Source: JAZGER01 sp036480335
GTDB taxonomy: Bacteria > Pseudomonadota > Gammaproteobacteria > DSM-19610
Direction of reading: 5' to 3'
Assembly: GCA_036480335.1 (NCBI GenBank)
Contig: JAZGGH010000156.1
Coordinates: 1 to 11,671 of the forward strand
DNA: 11,671 bases
Each line of letters opens with the position of its first letter. The stretch's first letter is position 1. Of this stretch, positions 1 through 5,467 are shown piece by piece. A program made the translations under genes and the position numbers. The notes beneath the pieces were generated by a model. That model worked only from the letters and a program-made list of their open reading frames with translations. It had not been told where the DNA came from and did no database searches.

Positions 1-63
1 CGTTGAAAAAAGATGTTCCTGGAAAACGTCTGCACCGCGCATAGGAGGATTAACCTGATTCAT
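1..63 (-). CDS. Transposase N-terminus, partial (cut by window edge)
   Basis: Twenty-one codons are visible on the minus strand from an ATG at 61-63, reading MNQVNPPMRGADVFQEHLFS and one further residue before the window ends. The pattern MRGxD...QExLFS is typical of the start of IS1182/IS5-type DDE transposases, in which it precedes a DHPLR segment. Its position just inside a terminal-repeat-like sequence supports this reading. Only the N-terminal tip is present, so the catalytic DDE residues and the intactness of the gene cannot be judged. Confidence 0.55.
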   Translation of the reverse strand, partial: MNQVNPPMRGADVFQEHLFST

Positions 64-124
64 GTATCGAAAAATGTATTCTACTAAACCCAGTGAGCTT
101 GCGGGACTTTTTCAACAGCCTGCT
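1..124 (-). mobile_element. Insertion sequence end (IS1182-like), partial
   Basis: Read on the minus strand, 124 down to about 101 gives a sequence of the form GCAGGCTGTTGAAAAAGTC, which I recognise as a common IS terminal inverted repeat. About 40 bases of leader follow, then a start codon at 63 opening a transposase-like N-terminus. The element therefore has its 5' end near 120-124 and extends leftwards out of the window, so the other terminus and the target duplication cannot be seen. The family name rests on remembered resemblance, not on a search. The exact boundary is uncertain by a few bases. Confidence 0.6.
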
Positions 125-155
125 AAGGAATAGCACAACAAGACAGGCACACACT

Positions 156-1055
156 TTAAAGGCTGGACTTGTCCCGAAAGTAATCCAGAAATGCCCGAAC
201 TTTCGCTGGTAAATGCTGACGATTTGAATACAGTGCGTACACTCCGGTGATGGGAAGATCTTCAATACTGATGTGCATTTTAGGCATCAGATCAATTAAT
301 TCGCCGGTTTTCAATTTTGAATTTATGAGTAGATCAGGGATAAGTGATAATCCGAGATTTTGTTGAATGGCCGATAACATGACAGACACCATATTGGTGC
401 TGATGGAGCTACTGACGGTAATTTTCTGGCTGCCAGACTGATCGCTAATGATTAGTCGGTTGTGATCTCGATATTGAATAAACTGGTGGTTTTGTAAGTC
501 AGATGGCTTCCTGGGTTGTCCATGTTTCTCAATGTAGGCCGGTGTAGCGCACAGTACCATACGGATTTTTGCGAAGGGCAGGGCGACATAGGAGGTATCT
601 TTCAGTTTGCCTACTCGAATCACTAAATCCAGCTGGTCTTCAATAATATCTTGAACATTGTCATTGCATTCAATATCCAGCTTGATTTCCGGGTACTGTT
701 TTAAAAAGCCATCCAGATATGGCGTAATGAGCAATTCTGTCCAGGTATAGGGCGCGCTCAATTTTAAAATACCTGATGGCTTTTCTTTAAATCCTCGAAT
801 GGATTCGTACGCTTCATTGATTTCATGCTGAATGTGTCTGGCTTTTTCATAATAGATTTGGCCCGCTTCCGTCAGGCTTAACTTCCGGGTGCTTCGTTGT
901 AGCAGTCTGACACCAAGATGATCTTCCAGTGCATTGACCTGGCGTGATATAGAAGGTTGAGAGACGCCCATTTGACGAGCGCTTTCAGAAAAACTCCCAC
1001 TATCAACGACTGAAACAAATATTTTCATCGCCCCCAACAACTGATTATTTTTCAC
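156..1055 (-). CDS. LysR family transcriptional regulator
   Basis: This 299-residue protein has the usual LysR length and architecture. An N-terminal winged helix-turn-helix spans about residues 8-66, including SFSESARQMGVSQPSISRQ and LEDHLGVRLLQRSTRKLSLTEAG. An effector-binding region with two alpha/beta subdomains spans about 95-295. The start is GTG at 1055. It gives the normal spacing before the IFVSVVDSGSF helix, and a weak GAG lies seven bases upstream. An ATG at codon 10 (position 1028) would trim the first helix. The gene is divergent from a short-chain dehydrogenase and shares a 117-bp intergenic region with it, a common arrangement in which the regulator controls its neighbour and itself. 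That control is inference. The ligand is unknown. The stop lies about 30 bases from the insertion sequence end, but the gene looks intact. Confidence 0.93.
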   Translation of the reverse strand: MKNNQLLGAMKIFVSVVDSGSFSESARQMGVSQPSISRQVNALEDHLGVRLLQRSTRKLSLTEAGQIYYEKARHIQHEINEAYESIRGFKEKPSGILKLSAPYTWTELLITPYLDGFLKQYPEIKLDIECNDNVQDIIEDQLDLVIRVGKLKDTSYVALPFAKIRMVLCATPAYIEKHGQPRKPSDLQNHQFIQYRDHNRLIISDQSGSQKITVSSSISTNMVSVMLSAIQQNLGLSLIPDLLINSKLKTGELIDLMPKMHISIEDLPITGVYALYSNRQHLPAKVRAFLDYFRDKSSL

Positions 1056-1172
1056 TGAAATCTCGTTATTTATACTTGATACACATAAATCCTATACCAA
1101 ACAGCCCTATTATCAAACCGAATGTTTTAAATAATAATGGAACCCACTCAAACAAACATTAGAGGTTATCAA
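1056..1172. promoter_or_regulatory. Divergent promoter/operator region between LysR and SDR genes
   Basis: This AT-rich intergenic stretch separates two divergent genes. It contains an inverted pair, TTGATA at 1076-1081 and TATCAA at 1111-1116. Read on the minus strand, the second copy is TTGATA. It is followed 16 bases later by TAGGAT, a plausible -35/-10 pair for the LysR gene, so the first copy would lie downstream of that promoter. No convincing -35/-10 pair was found for the dehydrogenase, although TATTAT at 1108-1113 could serve as a -10. LysR proteins usually bind T-N11-A dyads in such regions, but no single site stands out. Confidence 0.45.
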
Positions 1173-1913
1173 ATGAGCATATTTGAATTTAAGGGAAAAA
1201 TTGCCCTGGTTACTGGCGCAAACCGGGGAATTGGCGAGGGCTATGTACGTACATTGTTAAATGCGGGTGTAAAAAAAGTCTATGCGGGCGCTAGAGATCT
1301 GGATAACCTAAGCGCATTGATTGAACAATTTCCAGGCAAGATTGAGCCGGTTCTGCTGGAAGTAACCAGTGCTGAGCATATTAAGGCTCTCGCTGAGCAG
1401 ATCGACAGCCTGGATATATTAGTGAATAACGCGGGTATTGCTGATGCAAGTGGTTTTATCGCAGCTAATTCTGTAGAAGTTGCGCGCCAGGAAATGGAAG
1501 TGAATTATTTTGCGCCACTTCAAATCACACAAGCCATGTTACCGTTGTTAAGACAATCAGGCCAGGCGCTGATTATCAATATTTCATCCATCGCAGGGAT
1601 TGCGAATCTTCCGTCGATTGGACCTTACTCCGCAACTAAAGCCGCGATGCATTCTTATACGCAGGGATTACGTGCCGAACTCAAAACTGATGGTATTCAG
1701 GTGATCGGTGTTTATCCTGGACCGATTGATACACGTATGGCAGAGGGGTTCGAGATGGATAAGCCCAAACCAGAGCAAGTGGCAATAAAGACACTTGAAG
1801 CACTGGAAGATGAAAAAATTGATGTTTTCCCTGATGATTTTTCAGTGCACATGTATGGGTTATTTCTACAGCATCCACATAATTTAGAAACTGCATTTTC
1901 TGAAATGATGTGA
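1173..1913 (+). CDS. Short-chain dehydrogenase/reductase (SDR) family oxidoreductase
   Basis: This 246-residue classical SDR has the cofactor motif TGANRGIG at residues 14-21, NNAG at 85-88, and the catalytic set Asn111, Ser139, Tyr152 and Lys156 (YSATK), followed by the PGPIDT loop. It should be a cytosolic NAD(P)-dependent alcohol/ketone oxidoreductase, but the substrate cannot be read from the sequence. The start at 1173 is preferred over an in-frame ATG at 1137 because AGAGG lies about eight bases upstream and MSIFEFKGKIALVTG matches family N-termini, whereas the extra twelve residues do not. It is divergent from the LysR gene, which probably regulates it (inference). No clear terminator follows. 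Confidence 0.92.
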   Translation: MSIFEFKGKIALVTGANRGIGEGYVRTLLNAGVKKVYAGARDLDNLSALIEQFPGKIEPVLLEVTSAEHIKALAEQIDSLDILVNNAGIADASGFIAANSVEVARQEMEVNYFAPLQITQAMLPLLRQSGQALIINISSIAGIANLPSIGPYSATKAAMHSYTQGLRAELKTDGIQVIGVYPGPIDTRMAEGFEMDKPKPEQVAIKTLEALEDEKIDVFPDDFSVHMYGLFLQHPHNLETAFSEMM

Positions 1914-2210
1914 GATTTGTAAAGCACATGGTGCCGATCAGTTAAACTTCAACAAAGTGATTTGATCTGCATATAGAGACGCGAATTAGAGCCATAGAGA
2001 GTAGATTCTCAGGCTTCTCAAAAATCCTGACTTCGGGTGACCTGCGGTTGTGCAAATCGGCTATTCTGCCCTTTTGTCCTGCGGGTTCTGTCAACTGATA
2101 CAGATCAAGAGGCAGATTTTCACTGTACACATGGACTGTCACTGACCGAAACTGGGCAAAGCCCCGCCTGATACTATTATTGCTAATCCAGCTCTGGTAT
2201 GGTTCGCCAA
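1914..2210. other. Intergenic region upstream of the mla operon
   Basis: About 300 bases lie between the SDR stop and the small zinc-ribbon gene. A 66-codon open frame exists on the minus strand (2142-1942), but it has no ribosome binding site and no family I can name, so I do not call it a gene. The heptamer CCTGCGG occurs twice, at 2041 and 2077. A TATTAT sequence at 2175-2180 is a candidate -10 for the downstream operon. The matching -35 position (about 2152-2157) is poor. The kdsD-kdsC-lptC-lptA-lptB genes that precede mlaF in many gammaproteobacteria are not here. Confidence 0.4.
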
Positions 2211-2393
2211 ATGGCTGATATCATTCCTTTCGTTATACCCAAAGCCGGAGATCGGGCAAAAGGTTCAACGTTATGCAGGCGCGGTTTTCATCGCTGGGAA
2301 ACGGTTGATAAACCTTTTGATGTTAAGCTGGGGAAATTAGTCACCTGCAGGCGTTGTCAACGCTGCGGTGTAGAAACAACAAATGCCAGATAG
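2211..2393 (+). CDS. Small putative zinc-ribbon protein
   Basis: This 60-residue protein begins MADIIPFVIPKAGDRAKG and ends in a basic, cysteine-rich half. The candidate metal ligands are Cys22 with His27 (C-x4-H) and Cys49 with Cys52 (C-x2-C). Cys46 is also present. It resembles short uncharacterised proteins I recall near mlaF in some gammaproteobacteria, with the pattern CRxGFHxW...GKLVT.xRCxRCG, but I cannot assign a function. The start at 2211 is chosen over an ATG four codons upstream because the family-like N-terminus begins there. Neither start has a good ribosome binding site. Its stop lies only 14 bases from mlaF, so it probably leads the operon. Whether it takes part in lipid transport is unknown. 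Confidence 0.7.
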   Translation: MADIIPFVIPKAGDRAKGSTLCRRGFHRWETVDKPFDVKLGKLVTCRRCQRCGVETTNAR

Positions 2394-2407
2394 GAATACA
2401 CAGGACA

Positions 2408-3238
2408 ATGACAGATTCTGCCATACTCAATGATGTGCTGGTGAGCGTGCGAGATTTGCATTTTTCGCGAGGATCAAGAAAGATTTTTAACGGTATAAAT
2501 CTTGAAATACCGCGTGGCAAGATAACCGCTATTATGGGCCCCAGTGGTACTGGCAAAACAACATTGCTGAAAGTTATTGGTGGTCAACTCAGACCGGATT
2601 CCGGAACAGTTGTGATTGACGGGCAGGATCTGGGGAAACTCAGTCGCTCAGGCCTGTATGAATTGCGTAAACGCATGGGAATGCTCTTTCAGTCTGGTGC
2701 TTTGTTAACGGATATTGACGTTTTTGAAAATGTAGCTTTCCCGGTTCGTGAACACACAGATTTGCCAGAAGCTTTGCTTCGTGATCTGGTGTTGATGAAG
2801 CTACAGGCAGTTGGATTGCGTGGTGCGCGAGATCTTAATCCGGGTGAATTGTCTGGTGGCATGGCACGCCGGGTTGCTCTTGCCAGGGCGATTGCTCTGG
2901 ATCCGATGATGATTATGTTTGATGAGCCGTTTACGGGTCAGGATCCCATTTCCATGGGTGTGCTGGTCGATTTGATCAAACGCATCAATGATGCCCTCGG
3001 ATTAACCAGTATTATCGTTTCGCATGATGTTAAGGAAACGATTTCGATAGCGGATTACCTGTATATAATTTCGGAAGGCAAGGTGGTGGAACACGGCACT
3101 CCTGAAGCTCTTGGGCATTCAGGTTCAGAATGGACAAGGCAGTTTCTTGATGGTCTGCCAGATGGGCCTGTGCCATTTCATTACCCTGCGGTCTCCTATC
3201 AGGAAGACCTGCTGGGCAAACAGAAAGGTGTTGCTTGA
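2408..3238 (+). CDS. mlaF: Phospholipid ABC transporter ATPase MlaF
   Basis: This 276-residue ABC ATPase has the family's usual length. It carries Walker A GPSGTGKTT at residues 44-52, Q-loop Gln95, signature LSGGM at 148-152, Walker B MIMFDEP at 168-174 and the H-loop His206 in SHD. The LSGGM signature and the long C-terminal tail after residue 240 are typical of MlaF rather than of generic importers. It is the cytoplasmic nucleotide-binding subunit of the inner-membrane MlaFEDB complex, powering phospholipid movement for outer-membrane asymmetry. The start at 2408 has a short CAGGA just upstream. An in-frame upstream ATG at 2354 would overlap the preceding gene and add residues foreign to the family. 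The stop codon overlaps the mlaE start (TGATG). Confidence 0.95.
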   Translation: MTDSAILNDVLVSVRDLHFSRGSRKIFNGINLEIPRGKITAIMGPSGTGKTTLLKVIGGQLRPDSGTVVIDGQDLGKLSRSGLYELRKRMGMLFQSGALLTDIDVFENVAFPVREHTDLPEALLRDLVLMKLQAVGLRGARDLNPGELSGGMARRVALARAIALDPMMIMFDEPFTGQDPISMGVLVDLIKRINDALGLTSIIVSHDVKETISIADYLYIISEGKVVEHGTPEALGHSGSEWTRQFLDGLPDGPVPFHYPAVSYQEDLLGKQKGVA

Positions 3239-4017
3239 TGGAAAAAATAAGGGCGCTGGGCCGATCCGGCATTCATTCGCTGGAACGCCTGGGGCGTGGT
3301 TCGATTTTCCTGATGAGAATCTTTGGCGGTTTCTGGTCGATTTTGAAACGTCCGCGCCTGTTAATTGCACAGTTTTACTCAGTGGGTGTGTTGTCGCTGT
3401 TGATTATTCTCGTCTCAGGGCTCTTTGTTGGCATGGTGCTAGCGCTACAGGGTTATAACATGTTGGCAGATTTTGGTGCTGAAGAATCGCTGGGTGTTGC
3501 TGTTGCGCTATCCATTGTTCGTGAACTGGGGCCGGTTGTGACGGCGTTGCTGTTTGCGGGTCGCGCTGGCTCGGCATTATCAGCAGAAATCGGACTGATG
3601 AAGGCAACCGAACAACTTTCTGGCCTGGAAATGATGGCGGTTGATCCGATTCATCGTATTATCGCGCCACGTTTTTTCGCAGGTTTGATTTCTCTGCCAC
3701 TACTGACTGCAATGTTTTCTGCCATAGGTATCTATGGTGGTTATCTGATAGGCGTCGAGTTACTCGGCGTGGATGCGGGTGCTTACTGGTCGCAGATGCA
3801 GGCCAAGGTTGACTGGTATGACGATGTCATAAACGGAGTGCTCAAAAGCATTGTGTTTGGTTTTGTGGTCACCTGGATCGCTGTATTCGAAGGCTATGAT
3901 GCGATACCGACTTCCGAAGGCGTTAGCAGAGCCACCACTCGCACTGTCGTACATTCGGCACTCGCCATTCTGGCACTTGATTTCATGTTGACCGCATTGA
4001 TGTTTGGAGATGTATAA
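3238..4017 (+). CDS. mlaE: Phospholipid ABC transporter permease MlaE
   Basis: This 259-residue integral membrane protein is of the MlaE/YrbE permease family. It has an amphipathic N-terminal segment, several hydrophobic helices (about 47-75, 90-110, 150-180, 200-220 and 240-257), and the diagnostic conserved stretch ELGPVVTALLFAGRAGS at 96-112, followed by EIGLMKATEQL. MlaE forms the transmembrane core that couples MlaF ATP hydrolysis to lipid movement through MlaD. The ATG at 3238 overlaps the mlaF stop by one base and is preceded by AAAGGTG (3224-3230) inside mlaF, which implies translational coupling. A TTG one codon earlier is a less likely start. Confidence 0.95.
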   Translation: MEKIRALGRSGIHSLERLGRGSIFLMRIFGGFWSILKRPRLLIAQFYSVGVLSLLIILVSGLFVGMVLALQGYNMLADFGAEESLGVAVALSIVRELGPVVTALLFAGRAGSALSAEIGLMKATEQLSGLEMMAVDPIHRIIAPRFFAGLISLPLLTAMFSAIGIYGGYLIGVELLGVDAGAYWSQMQAKVDWYDDVINGVLKSIVFGFVVTWIAVFEGYDAIPTSEGVSRATTRTVVHSALAILALDFMLTALMFGDV

Positions 4018-4491
4018 ATGAACCAAAGTAAAACACTCGAATTTCTTGTCGGCCTGTTCATTGCGGCGGGAATTGCTGCGCTATTTGTTCTGGCAATGAA
4101 GGTGAGTAATCTCAGCTCTCTGGGTCAGACAGACAGTTATAGTGTGACGGCTAGATTCGATAATATTGGTGGTTTGAAGGTGCGTTCACCGGTGATGGTA
4201 AGTGGTGTGCGGGTCGGCCAGGTTGCCAGTATTGATTATGATTCCGAGCGATATGAAGCCGTTGTCGCCTTTGCGCTGAATGGGCAGTATGACAAATTTC
4301 CGGATGATACAGCGGTCAGTATTTATACGGCAGGATTGCTTGGCGAACAGTATATTGCGCTGGAGCCGGGAGGCTCTGATATGTACTGGGAAAATGGTTC
4401 AGAAGCGGATTTGACGCAGTCGGCCATGATCATTGAACAATTGGTGAGTAAGTTCCTGTTCAACAAGGCCGCAGAAACTGACGGAGAATAA
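4018..4491 (+). CDS. mlaD: MCE-domain lipid-binding subunit MlaD
   Basis: This 157-residue protein has a single N-terminal transmembrane helix (about residues 9-27) and one MCE domain (about 39-117). The domain contains ARFDNIGGLKVRSPVMVSG and the conserved YTAGLLGEQYIALEPGG stretch. A short C-terminal helix follows (about 134-150), as in MlaD hexamers, where it lines the central pore. MlaD sits in the inner membrane facing the periplasm and normally exchanges phospholipid with the soluble carrier MlaC. The ATG follows the mlaE stop directly (TAAATG), with GGAGA at 4006-4010 as ribosome binding site. The length suits the shorter MlaD proteins of gammaproteobacteria. Confidence 0.94.
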   Translation: MNQSKTLEFLVGLFIAAGIAALFVLAMKVSNLSSLGQTDSYSVTARFDNIGGLKVRSPVMVSGVRVGQVASIDYDSERYEAVVAFALNGQYDKFPDDTAVSIYTAGLLGEQYIALEPGGSDMYWENGSEADLTQSAMIIEQLVSKFLFNKAAETDGE

Positions 4492-4494
4492 TGC

Positions 4495-4800
4495 ATGGCT
4501 GAAGCAAGTATAGAACCGGGCAAGCAAGGTGAGTTGTTGTTTGCCGGACAACTCAGCTTTCATACTGTGCCTGCTCTCTGGCAAACTTGCAGGAAATATA
4601 TGCAGGGTGCTTCTATCAATACTATCAACCTTGAAAAGGTTACAAACTCAGATAGTGCTGGTCTGGCATTGGTGATCGCCTGCATTCGGGAAGCAGCGCA
4701 AAAAAACAGTCAACCATTGCGGCTCATCAACATGCCGGAGCAAATGCATACCATTGCGCGTATTAGTGAGCTGGATGAAATATTTGGTTTGAAGTTGTAG
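4495..4800 (+). CDS. mlaB: STAS-domain subunit MlaB
   Basis: This 101-residue single STAS domain has the conserved VTNSDSAGLAL loop at 49-59. Ser54 falls where Escherichia coli MlaB has its key Thr52. MlaB binds MlaF on the cytoplasmic side and is needed for assembly and activity of the complex. The start is ATG at 4495 with GGAG at 4483-4486, eight bases upstream. Only three bases separate it from the mlaD stop. In most gammaproteobacteria mlaC lies between these two genes, and no trace of it is left here. Identification as MlaB rather than an anti-sigma antagonist rests on the operon position. Confidence 0.9.
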   Translation: MAEASIEPGKQGELLFAGQLSFHTVPALWQTCRKYMQGASINTINLEKVTNSDSAGLALVIACIREAAQKNSQPLRLINMPEQMHTIARISELDEIFGLKL

Positions 4801-4811
4801 TATTTGTTATT

Positions 4812-4827
4812 GGCTGAAGGATCAGCC
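4812..4827 (+). terminator. Small hairpin after mlaB, possible terminator or mRNA end
   Basis: GGCTGA (4812-4817) and TCAGCC (4822-4827) form a perfect six-pair stem with the four-base loop AGGA, just after the mlaB stop. No run of T follows, so intrinsic termination is doubtful. It may instead stabilise the upstream mRNA. Confidence 0.35.
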
Positions 4828-4856
4828 GTATTCTAATCATGGCAAAGGAGTTGCCC

Positions 4857-5324
4857 ATGTTCGATCGTGTATTTAATTTGATAATAATTTCCCTTTTGGT
4901 TTTTTCTTCACCTGTTATGGCGAAAGCAGAATCAACACCTGATGCAGCTCGAACCATTTATCGCTGGACAGATGGTGTGGGCCAGGTACATTTTGGCGAT
5001 GTTTCCGGTTTGCATATACAGCAGCAGCATCCTGATGATGCTGATATTCTGCAGTTGCAAACCAACATCATTAAAAGTGTTCCTGCAAGCGATCTGATCC
5101 ATCCTGAACGGGAAGCTGGTCAGCAGCGTGATCTGAAATGGAAGTATCGACGTCAGCCCGTTAGTCCGGATGTCAGGAAACTGGAACGTTGCCATAAGGC
5201 AGAAGAACAATTGCGTGAAATTCGTGCCATTCTTCGCTCCGGTTACAAGGCATCCCGATATAATCGGCTACATAAAAGAGAGCTCGCAGCGATGCATAAG
5301 CGTTCTGAATATTGTCAGGATTAG
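4857..5324 (+). CDS. Secreted DUF4124 domain-containing protein
   Basis: This 155-residue protein has a clear signal peptide (hydrophobic core at about 8-18, likely cleavage after PVMA at 22). A short DUF4124 module follows at about 33-48, reading TIYRWTDGVGQVHFGD, the usual YRWTDxxGxVHFxD signature. The remainder is basic and helical, with two cysteines (112 and 153) that could form a disulfide in the periplasm. DUF4124 proteins are widespread in gammaproteobacteria and have no established function. The start at 4857 is chosen because AAAGGAG (4844-4850) sits six bases upstream. An ATG at 4839 would place that site inside the gene. It lies 56 bases after mlaB, so cotranscription is possible. 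It is not an MlaC homologue by any feature I can see. Confidence 0.85.
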   Translation: MFDRVFNLIIISLLVFSSPVMAKAESTPDAARTIYRWTDGVGQVHFGDVSGLHIQQQHPDDADILQLQTNIIKSVPASDLIHPEREAGQQRDLKWKYRRQPVSPDVRKLERCHKAEEQLREIRAILRSGYKASRYNRLHKRELAAMHKRSEYCQD

Positions 5325-5395
5325 CCTGGATATTCTAGTCAATATTGTTGCAGGGGCGTACGAAATAAGAAAGACGATAGGTCATAATCTAAAGG

Positions 5396-5424
5396 TTGCA
5401 GATATATTAAATGTAAGCTATAAC
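5396..5424 (+). promoter_or_regulatory. Candidate sigma-70 promoter for the copper oxidase gene
   Basis: TTGCAG (5396-5401) and TATAAC (5419-5424) are separated by 17 bases. The -10 matches consensus at five of six positions. The -35 matches mainly at TTG. The predicted transcript starts near 5431, about 37 bases before the oxidase start codon, in an AT-rich gap. This suggests the oxidase can be transcribed apart from the mla operon. Confidence 0.5.
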
Positions 5425-5467
5425 TATCCTCACAATCAAGATTATAACATTATTGGAGGGTTTTGTT

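Noticed and set aside
2..10. GTTGAAAAA near the window start, resembling the terminal repeat near 108-120
   Set aside because: It lies within the transposase codons for Leu-Phe-Ser and lacks the rest of the repeat, so it is likely coincidental and not the second terminus.
1942..2142. A 66-codon minus-strand open frame between the SDR and zinc-ribbon genes
   Set aside because: There is no ribosome binding site, no signal or domain I can name, and it lies in a gap that could hold regulatory DNA. It could be a decayed fragment, but the sequence alone does not show it.
4857..5324. The DUF4124 gene as a diverged mlaC
   Set aside because: It has the DUF4124 YRWTD...VHFGD signature and is too short and basic for MlaC, and no MlaC motifs were seen.
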